Of a stretch of DNA of 64,000 nt, positions 43,463 through 52,341 are shown in pieces. Under the pieces are notes generated by a model. It had not been told where the DNA came from. It did no database searches and saw nothing but the letters and a program-made list of their open reading frames with translations. Origin of the DNA: JACIYW01 sp014359745 (GTDB lineage Bacteria > Pseudomonadota > Alphaproteobacteria > Rhodobacterales > Rhodobacteraceae); contig JBNPWE010000008.1 of the NCBI GenBank assembly GCA_050433985.1, forward strand, positions 86,161 to 150,160. The letters run 5' to 3'. The first letter of the stretch is position 1; every line of letters begins with the position of its first letter. Made by a program: the position numbers and the translations under genes.

Positions 43463-44376
43463 CAGACCGGATCCCACGAAAAGACATCCGCCGAAACTTC
43501 AAGCGGTGTGAATTGCGATTTGAGTGCGGGAATGGCGCGCTCGGCGATTTCATCTGCTGTCCAGCCATCGCTCGAATGGACGGATCGCACCGGGCGGGGC
43601 TGGTTGAACAGGAATATCTCGTTCATGCGAACCCCGAAGATCTGGCCGGATACGCCTTCCGCGCGGTCGCTCATCAGGAAACAGGCCATCGGCGCGACCT
43701 TCGCAGGGGTCATCTGCTTGATCTTCTCGACCCGCGCCTGCTGCTCGGGCGTATCGGTCTTGATCGACGAGATCATCCGGCTCCAGGCGAAGGGCGCGAT
43801 GCAGTTCGACCGCACGTTCCAGCGCTTGAGATCGAGCGCGACGGATTTCGAGAACGCCGCGATGCCCAGCTTGGCGGCGGAATAGTTCGCTTGCGCGAAG
43901 TTGCCGATCAGACCCGAGGTCGAGGTCATGTGCACCAGCGCGCCGCTTTCCTGTTCGCGGAAGTAATCGGCGGCGGCGCGGGATGTGTTGAAGGCACCGT
44001 AAAGGTGGACCTTCACGACCGCGTCGAAATCCTCAAAACTCATCTTGTGGAAGAACCCGTCGCGCAGGATGCCGGCATTGTTCACCACCGCGTCGATACG
44101 GCCGAATTCCTTGACGCCGGCCTCGATCATCGCGCGCGCGGCGTCGGGATCGGTGACAGAGCCGCCATTGGCGATCGCGTCCCCACCCGCAGCCTTGATT
44201 TCCTCGACAACCTTCTGCGCCGCGGTTTCGGTCTGGCCGGTGCCCTTCAGCGACGCGCCCAGATCGTTGACCACCACGGCGGCGCCTTCGGACGCTGCCA
44301 TCAGGGCAATATCGCGACCGATCCCGCCACCCGCGCCGGTGACCAGAACCACCTTTCCGTCAAGTGCCTTTGCCAT
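43462..44376 (-). CDS. Short-chain dehydrogenase, multifunctional-enzyme type
   Basis: A 304-residue SDR with the nucleotide motif TGAGGGIG (13-20), NNAG near residue 99 and catalytic Ser152, Tyr165 and Lys169. Its C-terminal half follows the peroxisomal multifunctional-enzyme dehydrogenase domain, with SGQIFGVRMNEIFLFNQPRPVRSVH and a further 40-residue tail. Proteins of this type oxidise 3-hydroxyacyl-CoAs using NAD. In operon H, it would follow the hydratase. It ends overlapping the citrate-synthase-fold gene and begins 12 bp after the lyase gene. Confidence 0.9.
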   Translation of the reverse strand: MAKALDGKVVLVTGAGGGIGRDIALMAASEGAAVVVNDLGASLKGTGQTETAAQKVVEEIKAAGGDAIANGGSVTDPDAARAMIEAGVKEFGRIDAVVNNAGILRDGFFHKMSFEDFDAVVKVHLYGAFNTSRAAADYFREQESGALVHMTSTSGLIGNFAQANYSAAKLGIAAFSKSVALDLKRWNVRSNCIAPFAWSRMISSIKTDTPEQQARVEKIKQMTPAKVAPMACFLMSDRAEGVSGQIFGVRMNEIFLFNQPRPVRSVHSSDGWTADEIAERAIPALKSQFTPLEVSADVFSWDPV

Positions 44377-44388
44377 GTTCGTCCCTCC

Positions 44389-45348
44389 TCAGCTCGCCTT
44401 GCGATATTTGTCCAGCCCGCCGGAATGCATCACCCGGCCCATAAGCGGCGCACCGATGATCTCTTCGGCCTTGACGGCCGCCGCGATCAGCTTGTCGAGA
44501 TCGATTCCGGTTTCGATGCCAAGCTCGTGGCACAGGAAAACCGCATCCTCGGTGCAGACATTGCCGGCGGCGCGCGCATGGCCGTGGCCCGCGAACGGAC
44601 AGCCGCCAAGCCCGGCGATCGAGCTTTCGAACATATCCACCCCCATCGACAGGGCGGCGTAGAGATTGGCGATGCCAAGCCCGCGCGTGTCATGGATATG
44701 CATCCCGATGCGGGCACCGGGCGCCAGTTCCCGCAGCGCGCCGATCATGCGCTTGACTGCCTCGGGGTTGCCCCAGCCCATCGTGTCGGCGATCACGAGG
44801 ATCGGAACCGGGATATCCTCTTCTTCGCAAAGCTGCAGGATGAAGCGGAAATCATCAAGGATTCGCTCCTGCGGGATCGGGCCTTCGTAGTTGCAGCCGA
44901 AGGCCGTCATCACATAGGCGGCGTCAACCGTGTAACCTTCTTCCTTGTAAAGCCGGACCCAGTCGCGCTGTTTCTCGCGGACCTCGGCGGCGGAGCAGTT
45001 GTTGTTTGCCTGCGCGAAAGCCTCGGACGGGTAGAACAGCAGGCGCGGGTCGATATCGACCTTATGCGCGGTCAGAGATTTGCGAAAGCCCTTGTCGTTG
45101 AGCCAGAGCGAGGTGTAGTTCACGCCGGGCTTGCGCTTGATACGCTGGAACAACTCACCGGTGTCGGCCATTTGCGGCACGTATTTCGGGCTGACAAAGC
45201 TGCCGACCTGAATGCGTTTCAACCCGGTCTCACTGAGCATGTCGATCAGTTCGATCCGCTCTTCGATCGGATAGATTTTCTTTTCGATCTGAAAGCCCTC
45301 GCGCGGGCCCTCTTCGCGGAATTCGACGAATTTGGGAAAGTCGCTCAT
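44389..45348 (-). CDS. HMG-CoA lyase-like protein with a changed active site
   Basis: Start at 45348 (MSDFPKFVEF) after AGGAG; longer reading is not family-like. The 319-residue TIM-barrel protein of the DRE family has His217 and His219 (GMHIHD), two metal ligands of HMG-CoA lyase. The signature usually reads Gly-Pro-Arg-Asp-Gly; here it is GPREGFQ (Arg16, Glu17), with the metal-binding Asp changed to Glu. The catalytic-Cys loop reads GGCPFAGHGHARAAGNVCTED (Cys250), about four residues longer than in HMG-CoA lyase. It probably cleaves a hydroxylated, carboxylated acyl-CoA other than HMG-CoA. Confidence 0.88.
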   Translation of the reverse strand: MSDFPKFVEFREEGPREGFQIEKKIYPIEERIELIDMLSETGLKRIQVGSFVSPKYVPQMADTGELFQRIKRKPGVNYTSLWLNDKGFRKSLTAHKVDIDPRLLFYPSEAFAQANNNCSAAEVREKQRDWVRLYKEEGYTVDAAYVMTAFGCNYEGPIPQERILDDFRFILQLCEEEDIPVPILVIADTMGWGNPEAVKRMIGALRELAPGARIGMHIHDTRGLGIANLYAALSMGVDMFESSIAGLGGCPFAGHGHARAAGNVCTEDAVFLCHELGIETGIDLDKLIAAAVKAEEIIGAPLMGRVMHSGGLDKYRKAS

Positions 45349-45352
45349 CTCT

Positions 45353-47359
45353 TCACTCCTCGGATGGCAGGATCTCGGCGATGACCTGGCCGCGATCGAC
45401 CATGTCCCCTTTCGAGATGGATATGTTGCTGGCAATCCCGGCTGCGGTCGCGCGGATCGAGATTTCCAGTTTCATGGATTCCATGACCGCGATCACGTCG
45501 CCTTCGGCCACGGGCTGACCCTCTGCCACCTTGATCTCGACGATCAGGCCGGTCAGCGGAGAGGTCACAGAGCGATCCGCCGCAGCATCGCCGCCAACGA
45601 AGTCAAGCGGGGCCGCCGGATGGAAGATAAGGCGGCCTTCGGGCGTGTCCAGTTCGATCACCCCGGCGTGCTGCCGCGCGTCGATCAGAAGGACGGCATC
45701 GCCCTCGTTCAGGCGCCAGCGGCCCGGCGTGATTTCACGCGCTGTCAGGGTCACGGCATCGCCGTTTTCCGAAAGGACCGTGTATCTGTCTTTGGGTTTG
45801 ACGGGTCCGACGCGCAATTCCTCGGATATGCCGGCGGAATCCGTGAGGGTCACACGCTGTCCCGCCTCGATCGCATCGCCGCCCAGGCCAAGCCGCCAAC
45901 CGGTGAAAATGTCACGGTTGGTCCAGGGATCGGCCTCTGCATCGCGGCGCGACGCTGCCACGAAGAGAATGGCGGCGGCGGCCTTCCAAAGTTCGGGACG
46001 GGACAAGGCACGTGGCTGCGTCAACTCGTCGATGCGACCGTCGATCCAGCGTGTATGAACCTGCATCCGCTCGAATTCGGGGTTTCGCGCCAGCGCGGTC
46101 AGGAAGGCGCGGTTGGTCTGCACGCCCTCAACGGCTACATGATCGAGCGCCGTCGCCAGCCGCGCCAGCGCGGTTTCCCGGTCGGGCGCGTGCACGATCA
46201 GCTTGGCGATCATCGGATCGTAATAGGGCGTGACCGCGTCGCCTTCTTCAACGCCGCTGTCAATCCGCAACCCGTCTGGCAGGCTGAGCGTGGTCAGCGT
46301 GCCCGTCGAAGGGGCGAACTGCATCGCCGGGTCTTCGGCATAAAGCCGCGCCTCGACGGCATGGCCGTTGATCTTCAGGTCGCCCTGCACCAGGCCAAGG
46401 CCGACACCTTCGGCGATGCGCAGGTGAAGCGCGACCAGATCAAGCCCGGTGATCGCCTCGGTGACGGGGTGTTCCACCTGGATGCGCGGGTTCACTTCGA
46501 GGAAGTAATACTGGTCCCCCGCAACCAGAAACTCCACCGTGCCCAAGCCGCGATAGTCGAGCGTTTCGCCCAGGCGCACAGCGTCATGCGCGATCTCGTC
46601 CAGAAGCGCGCGGGGCAGGCCCCAGGCCGGGGCCTCTTCGATGACCTTCTGGTGGCGGCGCTGAAGCGTGCAGTCACGTTCGAACAGATGCACCACATGG
46701 CCCTTGCCGTCGCCCGCGATCTGCACTTCGACATGGCGCGCCTCGGGCAGGAAGCGTTCGAGCAGCAGGCCTTCAGAACCGAAGGTGGATTTTGCCTCGC
46801 GCAGCGCGCCCTTGATGTCCTCCTCCAGCGTGGCTTCGTCGGTCACAAGCCGCTGTCCGCGACCGCCGCCGCCGCCGACCGCCTTGAGCAGGACGGGCAG
46901 ACCCATCTTGCGCACTTCGTCGGCAATTTCCTGCGGGTCCGATCGCGCGCCTTCCGCGCCCGAGATCACCGGAACGCTGGCGGCAACCGCCGCCGCCTTG
47001 GCGCTGGCCTTGTCACCGAACCGTTCCAGCGTTTCGGGCGTCGGCCCCATGAAGATCATGCCCGCAGCCTCGACCGCGCGGGCGAAATCGGGGTTTTCGG
47101 CAAGGAAACCATAGCCGGGATGGATCGCATCTGCACCGACGGATTTGGCGGCGGCGATGACCGCGTCGATCTTGAGATAGCTTTCGGATGCAGGGCCCGC
47201 ACCGATGCAGACCGACTTGCCGATCTCGCGGACGTGAAGGGCGTTGGCGTCGGCTTGCGAATGCACGCCGACAGGGGTGATGCCGCTGGCCCGCGCGGTG
47301 CGCGCGATCCGGCAGGCGATTTCGCCGCGATTGGCGATGAGAAGCGTCTTGATTTTCAT
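45353..47359 (-). CDS. Biotin-dependent acyl-CoA carboxylase, alpha subunit (biotin carboxylase plus biotin carrier)
   Basis: A 668-residue protein. Residues 1-450 are biotin carboxylase: ANRGEIACRIARTAR at the start, the Gly-rich loop LLKAVGGGGGRGQ, EVNPRIQVEHPVTEAITGLDLV and SGVEEGDAVTPYYDPMIAKLI. A middle BT-type domain follows, then a biotinyl domain with biotin on Lys630 in VMESMKLE, where Leu replaces the second Met of the common Met-Lys-Met. The layout matches the 3-methylcrotonyl-CoA and geranyl-CoA carboxylase group. With the beta subunit it adds carbon dioxide to an enoyl-CoA using ATP and bicarbonate. Confidence 0.93.
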   Translation of the reverse strand: MKIKTLLIANRGEIACRIARTARASGITPVGVHSQADANALHVREIGKSVCIGAGPASESYLKIDAVIAAAKSVGADAIHPGYGFLAENPDFARAVEAAGMIFMGPTPETLERFGDKASAKAAAVAASVPVISGAEGARSDPQEIADEVRKMGLPVLLKAVGGGGGRGQRLVTDEATLEEDIKGALREAKSTFGSEGLLLERFLPEARHVEVQIAGDGKGHVVHLFERDCTLQRRHQKVIEEAPAWGLPRALLDEIAHDAVRLGETLDYRGLGTVEFLVAGDQYYFLEVNPRIQVEHPVTEAITGLDLVALHLRIAEGVGLGLVQGDLKINGHAVEARLYAEDPAMQFAPSTGTLTTLSLPDGLRIDSGVEEGDAVTPYYDPMIAKLIVHAPDRETALARLATALDHVAVEGVQTNRAFLTALARNPEFERMQVHTRWIDGRIDELTQPRALSRPELWKAAAAILFVAASRRDAEADPWTNRDIFTGWRLGLGGDAIEAGQRVTLTDSAGISEELRVGPVKPKDRYTVLSENGDAVTLTAREITPGRWRLNEGDAVLLIDARQHAGVIELDTPEGRLIFHPAAPLDFVGGDAAADRSVTSPLTGLIVEIKVAEGQPVAEGDVIAVMESMKLEISIRATAAGIASNISISKGDMVDRGQVIAEILPSEE

Positions 47360-47369
47360 GGTTTGCGCC

Positions 47370-48977
47370 TCACATCCTGAACACGCCGAAATGGGTTTCG
47401 ACCTTGGGCCTGCGAGAGGTCATATCGAGCATCAGCGCCATGACGTCACGGGTTTCGCAAGGCTCGATCACGCTATCGATCCAGAGGTTCGAGGCGAAGT
47501 TGTAGGCGCCCTGGAAATCCTCGTATTCCTTGCGGATCGGGGCCTTGAAGGCTTCTTCCTCCTCGGGCGTCCAGCTTTTGCCTTCGCGTTCGTTGATCTG
47601 CGCGCGGACCTGCGCCAGCACGCTGGCGGCCTGTTCCGGCCCCATGATCGCCGCACGACCCGTTGGCCAGGCGAACGTCGCGTCCGGCTGGAACGGGCGG
47701 CCGAGCATGGCCAGATACCCCGCCCCGTAGGAACCGCCGGTGATGATGGTGAATTTAGGCACCCGTGCCGAGGACATGGCGGTGATCATCTTGGCCCCCG
47801 CCTTGGCAATGCCCATCTGCTCGACCTCGCGGCCGACCATGAAGCCGTTCACATCCGCGAGGAACAGCAGCGGGATATCGCGCTGGACGCAGAGATTGAT
47901 GAAATGCGTAGCCTTCAGCGCGGCCTCGACAAAGAGCACGCCGGTATTGGCCAGGATGCCGACCTCGTGGCCATGGATTCGCCCCCAGCCGGTCATGATG
48001 GTGTCGCCGAAAAGCGGCTTGAACTCGTGAAAATCGCTGTCGTCCACAAGGCGCGCGACAATCTCGCGGTTGTCGGTCGGCACCCTTGGGTCTCGGCTGA
48101 CGACGCCATAGATCTCCTCGACCGGATAGGCCGGGGGGCGCGGCGGCGTCGGCGTCTTGCGCGGGTGCGGCTTTTCGCCCAGGTGGCTGACGATTTCGCG
48201 GGTGATCGCCAGCGCGTGCGCGTCGTCCTCGGCAAGGTGGTCTGTCACGCCGGAAACGGACGAATGCATCTTGCCGCCGCCCAGCGTCTCGGCATCGACC
48301 TTTTCGCCGGTCGCCGCGAAGGTCAATTCCGGCCCGCCCAGATACATGAAGCCCTGACCGCGCACGATCACCACCTCGTCGCAAAGCGCCGGGATATAGG
48401 CGCCGCCCGCGGTGCAGGGGCCCATGACCACGGCGATTTGTGGCACGCCGTCGCCCGACATGCCGATCTGCTGATGAAAGATCGAGCCGAACTGGCCCTC
48501 ATCGGGAAAGATATTTTCCTGATCCGGCAGAAACGCCCCGCCGGAATCGACCAGGGTGATCACCGGAAGACGGTTCTTCCAGGCAATTTTCTGGGCGCGC
48601 ACATGTTTGCGCGACGTCATCCCGAAATAGGTGCCGCCCTTCACGGTGGCGTCATTGGCGATGATCATGCACTGACGGCCTTCGATCACACCGATGCCGG
48701 TGATGATGCCTGCACCCGGCGGCACGCCTTTATATTTGTTCAGCCCGGCGAGTTCTCCGATCTCAAGAAAGGGCGTTCCGGGGTCGATCAGCCGCTCGAT
48801 TCGTTCGCGCGGCAGGATCTTGCCTTTCTCAACATGCCGTTCCCGCGCCTTTTCGGGGCCGCCGACGCGCTGCTGCAGCCGAAGGGCATGCAGTTCGCCG
48901 ACCTTTTCGCGGTAAAGCGCGTCGTTTTTCCGGAAGTCGTCGGACCCGGTGTCGAGAAGGGATTTCATTTTCGTCAT
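47370..48977 (-). CDS. Acyl-CoA carboxylase, beta (carboxyltransferase) subunit of the methylcrotonyl/geranyl type
   Basis: A 535-residue carboxyltransferase. The N-half has the oxyanion-type Gly region GPCTAGGAYIPALCDEVVIV and the C-half the second one, ITGGSYGAGYLAMLGRPFQPDATFAWP. YLGGPELTFAATGEKVDAETLGGGKMHSSVSGVTDH is typical of the methylcrotonyl/geranyl group. The start overlaps the stop of the PaaK-like ligase gene (ATGA), and the alpha gene follows after 10 bp, so a balanced heteromer is expected. Whether the substrate pocket is small (methylcrotonyl) or extended (geranyl) needs structural comparison. Confidence 0.93.
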   Translation of the reverse strand: MTKMKSLLDTGSDDFRKNDALYREKVGELHALRLQQRVGGPEKARERHVEKGKILPRERIERLIDPGTPFLEIGELAGLNKYKGVPPGAGIITGIGVIEGRQCMIIANDATVKGGTYFGMTSRKHVRAQKIAWKNRLPVITLVDSGGAFLPDQENIFPDEGQFGSIFHQQIGMSGDGVPQIAVVMGPCTAGGAYIPALCDEVVIVRGQGFMYLGGPELTFAATGEKVDAETLGGGKMHSSVSGVTDHLAEDDAHALAITREIVSHLGEKPHPRKTPTPPRPPAYPVEEIYGVVSRDPRVPTDNREIVARLVDDSDFHEFKPLFGDTIMTGWGRIHGHEVGILANTGVLFVEAALKATHFINLCVQRDIPLLFLADVNGFMVGREVEQMGIAKAGAKMITAMSSARVPKFTIITGGSYGAGYLAMLGRPFQPDATFAWPTGRAAIMGPEQAASVLAQVRAQINEREGKSWTPEEEEAFKAPIRKEYEDFQGAYNFASNLWIDSVIEPCETRDVMALMLDMTSRRPKVETHFGVFRM

Positions 48978-50365
48978 GGCAGGTCCGGGTACTTTCTGAG
49001 GACAAAGGCGACCTTGGCTGCGCCGGGTTTTTCAAACGTGTCGGGCGCCACCAGGTGAACGTCGGCCTTGAAGACGAGGGCATCGCGCAAACGCTGTTCG
49101 ATCTTCTTCTTGAGGGCGTTGTCATCCGCCGGATCGCGACCGGGGCCGCGTTCAACGATCACTTTCAGCGCGCCCTGCGTGGTGTGACCTTCGAAATCTG
49201 CCACGATCCGCATGACACCATTGGTTTCAGGTGCCATTTCGGTGATCACGCTGTTGATCGCAGAGGGGAACACATTGGCCCCGCGCACGATCAGCATGTC
49301 GTCGGTCCGCCCGGTGCAACGGATCTTGGGGCCAGTGCGCCCGCAGGAACATTCGGTGTCGATGACCTCGATGAAATCGCCCGAGCGGAACCGCACCACC
49401 GGGCTCGCCTGCCGACCAAGCGCGGTATAGACCATCTCGCCCTGGGCGCCTTTTTTCCAGGGGATGATCTGGCCGCTTTCGGGGTCGAGCAGTTCGGTGA
49501 GCACATAATCCATGTTGACCATATGCATCCCCGACTGCGCGTCGCATTCGGCCCAATAGGTCACGCCCAGATCGGTGCCGCCCAGCATCTCGGTGCATTT
49601 CGCGCCCCAGGCCTCTTCGATCTTGGCGCGGATCGCCGGGATGCCGCCGCCCGGTTCGCCACCAACAATCACACGCTCGACGCCCAGTTCGGTGGCCTTG
49701 CAGCCGAGCACCTCAGGCGCTTTCTCGGCAAGGTGCAGCACATAGTTCGGCGCGCCGACGATGCAGCGCGGCCGGGTGTCGGCACAGGCGCGCAGCAGCC
49801 GTTCCGCGCCGCCATCGGCGCCGATCGGAATGTCGATCACGCCCATGTATTGCAGGCCCTGCGCCACCGGGATACCGCCGACAAATCCCTTTGCCAGCGA
49901 AAACGCATGCAACGCCATGTCGCCGGGTCGCACGCCATTCGCAAAGAAACAGCGCGCGGTCATCTCGTGCCACATTTCGGCGTCGGACTCGGTGAGCGCG
50001 ACGTAGGACGGGCTACCGGTCGTGCCCGATGAGGCCTGCATCTGGATGATGTCGGCCATGGGCGCGGCGCGGTGCTTGCCAAATGGCCGCTCCGCCGCGA
50101 GGCTTTCGCGAATTTCGGTCTTGTAGGTAAAGGGCAGTTTCTGAAGGTCTTCGATCGTGCGGATATCATCGAATTCCACGCCAGCGTCGGCGTATTTTTC
50201 CTGGTAGAAGGTCGAGTTCGACTTGAGATAGGCCATTTGCGCGCGCAGCCGCTCTTCCTGGATGCGGCGCACCTCGTCGAGGGGGGTGCCCTCGATTTCG
50301 TGCCAGAAGCGATCGTTCACCTTGTTGGCAGCATCTTGCCGCCGGAAGCGCATTCCGAATTGCAT
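48974..50365 (-). CDS. PaaK-like AMP-forming CoA ligase
   Basis: The start at 50365 (MQFGMRFRRQD) has GGGAG seven bases upstream. The 463-residue enzyme is of the phenylacetate-CoA ligase family: a QASSGTTGSPS nucleotide loop (residues 110-120), GGEPGGGIPAIR, EMLGGTDLGVTYWAECD and a C-terminal segment TGRTDDMLIVRGANVFPSAIN typical of PaaK. It would start the operon H pathway by making a CoA thioester from a free acid. Relatives act on phenylacetate, benzoate-like or other bulky acids. The gene adjoins the carboxylase genes, which suggests that its product is soon carboxylated. Confidence 0.9.
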   Translation of the reverse strand: MQFGMRFRRQDAANKVNDRFWHEIEGTPLDEVRRIQEERLRAQMAYLKSNSTFYQEKYADAGVEFDDIRTIEDLQKLPFTYKTEIRESLAAERPFGKHRAAPMADIIQMQASSGTTGSPSYVALTESDAEMWHEMTARCFFANGVRPGDMALHAFSLAKGFVGGIPVAQGLQYMGVIDIPIGADGGAERLLRACADTRPRCIVGAPNYVLHLAEKAPEVLGCKATELGVERVIVGGEPGGGIPAIRAKIEEAWGAKCTEMLGGTDLGVTYWAECDAQSGMHMVNMDYVLTELLDPESGQIIPWKKGAQGEMVYTALGRQASPVVRFRSGDFIEVIDTECSCGRTGPKIRCTGRTDDMLIVRGANVFPSAINSVITEMAPETNGVMRIVADFEGHTTQGALKVIVERGPGRDPADDNALKKKIEQRLRDALVFKADVHLVAPDTFEKPGAAKVAFVLRKYPDLP

Positions 50366-50391
50366 GTCGTTCTCCCTGACAGACGGTGAGA

Positions 50392-51552
50392 TCAATAAGA
50401 TCTTGGCAGGCCCATGACCTTTTCGCCGATAAAGCTGAGGCACAGCTCTCGGTTCACCGGCGCTGTGCGCAGCAGGCGCACCAACGGATACATTTCGTAA
50501 AGTCCCGTATCCTCGGTGAAGCCGGACCCGCCATGCGCCTGAAGTGCTGCGTCCACAGCCTCGATCCCGGCTTCGGCCGCGGCATATTTCGCCATGTTCG
50601 ACGACGCCCCCGCAGGCAGTTTGTGATCAAACTCCCACGCCGCGCGGCGGGTCATCAGGCTGGCCATCTCGACCGCCGTATGCGCCCTGGCCATCGGGTG
50701 CTGCACGCCCTGATGCGCGCCGATGGGCTGGCCGAAGACATTGCGCTCGGACGCATAGGCCACACCCTTGTTCAGGGCGAACCGGCCGATGCCGCAGCAC
50801 AGCGCCGCCAGGATGATGCGTTCGGGGTTGAGGCTGTCGAACAGGATCGAAAACCCGTCATCGACCTCGCCGACCACATCCTCGGGGCCCAGATCCACAT
50901 CATCGAAGAACAGGGTCCACTGTTCTTCGGGCAGGGGGATCGAAATCTTGACCCGCTGTTGCGCGACGCCCTTTTTCTTCAGGTCCACGGCAAACAGGGT
51001 AAAGCCGTCGGTCTTGCGGCTGACCTCGGTGTGCGGCTTGGTCCGCGCCACCACCAGGCAATAGTCAGACACATCGGCGCCGGTGATGAAGGTCTTTTCG
51101 CCCGACAGGCTGAACCGGTTGCCCCGGCGTTTGGCCAGGGTGGTGGCCTTCATCGTGTTGGACCCGGCGCCCGGTTCGGTGATCGCGAAACAGAACTGGA
51201 TTTCGCCCCGGCAGGCGGCCGGAAGAAGCTCTTTCTTGTGGAACTCGGTTCCGTGGTTAGCGATATGGGCGAGTGACATGGTTGGGCCGACCACCATCAT
51301 CAAAAGCGGAATGCCGTGATTGGCCGTGCCTTCCATGAACAGGGCCATCTCGGTCATGCCAAGGCCGGCGCCGCCGTATTCCTCGGGCACCATGATGCCC
51401 AGAAAGCCGTCATCGGCGACCTGCTGGAACATTTCCCGCGGGAATTCATGCTTGCGCGCGTGCCGCAACCAGTAATCGTTGTCGAATTTCTGCGCCAACT
51501 GGCCGCCGTATTCGTAGATCTGGCGTTGTTCATCGTTCAGAGTGAAATCCAT
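50392..51552 (-). CDS. Acyl-CoA dehydrogenase (tail variant)
   Basis: A 386-residue dehydrogenase with CFAITEPGAGSNTMKATTLAKRRG on the flavin side and FGQPIGAHQGVQHPMARAHTAVE in the helical part. It ends RTAPVNRELCLSFIGEKVMGLPRSY, like the enzymes at 22317 and 41501, with no Glu-Gly-Thr loop. It stands between the PaaK-like ligase and the enoyl-CoA hydratase, so it may desaturate the activated acid before carboxylation. Start at the ATG at 51552, ten bases from the hydratase stop. Confidence 0.92.
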   Translation of the reverse strand: MDFTLNDEQRQIYEYGGQLAQKFDNDYWLRHARKHEFPREMFQQVADDGFLGIMVPEEYGGAGLGMTEMALFMEGTANHGIPLLMMVVGPTMSLAHIANHGTEFHKKELLPAACRGEIQFCFAITEPGAGSNTMKATTLAKRRGNRFSLSGEKTFITGADVSDYCLVVARTKPHTEVSRKTDGFTLFAVDLKKKGVAQQRVKISIPLPEEQWTLFFDDVDLGPEDVVGEVDDGFSILFDSLNPERIILAALCCGIGRFALNKGVAYASERNVFGQPIGAHQGVQHPMARAHTAVEMASLMTRRAAWEFDHKLPAGASSNMAKYAAAEAGIEAVDAALQAHGGSGFTEDTGLYEMYPLVRLLRTAPVNRELCLSFIGEKVMGLPRSY

Positions 51553-51561
51553 GTCCTGCCC

Positions 51562-52341
51562 TCAAGCCTTAAAAGCGGGTTTGCGCCGGTTTTCGAAAGC
51601 GTCGAGTCCTTCAGCCACGTCAACGCTGGGCAGCGCGCGCACGGCTGAGTCGCGTTCAAGCCGCATCTGCTGGTCGATGCCGAGGTCCGCGCCTTCGCGC
51701 GCGAGCCGTTTCATCTCGGCGATGCCGGGCCGCGAGCGGGTGGCGATCGTCTGGCAATAGTCCAGCGCGGCCTTGTGCAGATCGGCATCTGGCACGATGT
51801 AATTGACCAGACCGGCCTCTTTGGCCTCACCTGCCTTGAGCCAGCGCGCCGAGAACATCAGGTCAAGAGCCCGGCGCTGGCCCATCAGTCGCGTCAGCCG
51901 CTGCGAGCCGCCCCAACCGGGGATCAGACCGAATTGCGCGTGCTGATCGCCAAATTGAGCGGTCTCGGCGGCGAAGCACACGTCGCAGGCCAGCATCAGC
52001 TCGATCCCGCCAGCCAGACAAAGCCCCTGCACGGCCACGACGACCGGAAGGTGGCTGGTTTCGAGCGCGCGCAGGTTTTTCATGCCGAAGGAGATAAAAT
52101 GGTCCAGCGCGACAGGATCGTTCAATTTGCCCTTCACCTCCGTCAGATCGGCGCCGGTGCAGAAATGCTTGCCCTGCGCACGAATGAGGATCGACCGAAT
52201 ATCCCGGTTGGCCTCGAATTTCGCGCGCTCGGTTGAAATGCGGTCATGCACCTCAAGGGAAAGGCAGTTGAATTTCTCCGGGCGCGCCAGCTCGATGATG
52301 CCGACGTTGCCCTCGATGAATGCGTTGATCACGTCACTCAT
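51562..52341 (-). CDS. Enoyl-CoA hydratase/isomerase with one catalytic Glu replaced
   Basis: A 259-residue crotonase-fold protein. The oxyanion-hole region QGKHFCTGADLTEV and the VAVQGLCLAGGIELMLACD helix are clear. Of the two Glu residues used by mitochondrial enoyl-CoA hydratase, the first is present (Glu114), while the second position reads His134 in QFGDQHAQFGLIPGWGG. Some crotonases with one Glu act on branched or unusual substrates such as glutaconyl-type CoA esters. It overlaps the next dehydrogenase gene by ATGA. It may hydrate the carboxylated enoyl-CoA before the lyase step. Confidence 0.9.
   Translation of the reverse strand: MSDVINAFIEGNVGIIELARPEKFNCLSLEVHDRISTERAKFEANRDIRSILIRAQGKHFCTGADLTEVKGKLNDPVALDHFISFGMKNLRALETSHLPVVVAVQGLCLAGGIELMLACDVCFAAETAQFGDQHAQFGLIPGWGGSQRLTRLMGQRRALDLMFSARWLKAGEAKEAGLVNYIVPDADLHKAALDYCQTIATRSRPGIAEMKRLAREGADLGIDQQMRLERDSAVRALPSVDVAEGLDAFENRRKPAFKA

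Noticed and set aside
45332..47380. Long plus-strand frame opposite the carboxylase alpha gene
   Set aside because: The minus strand carries all biotin carboxylase and biotinyl motifs; the antisense frame has none.
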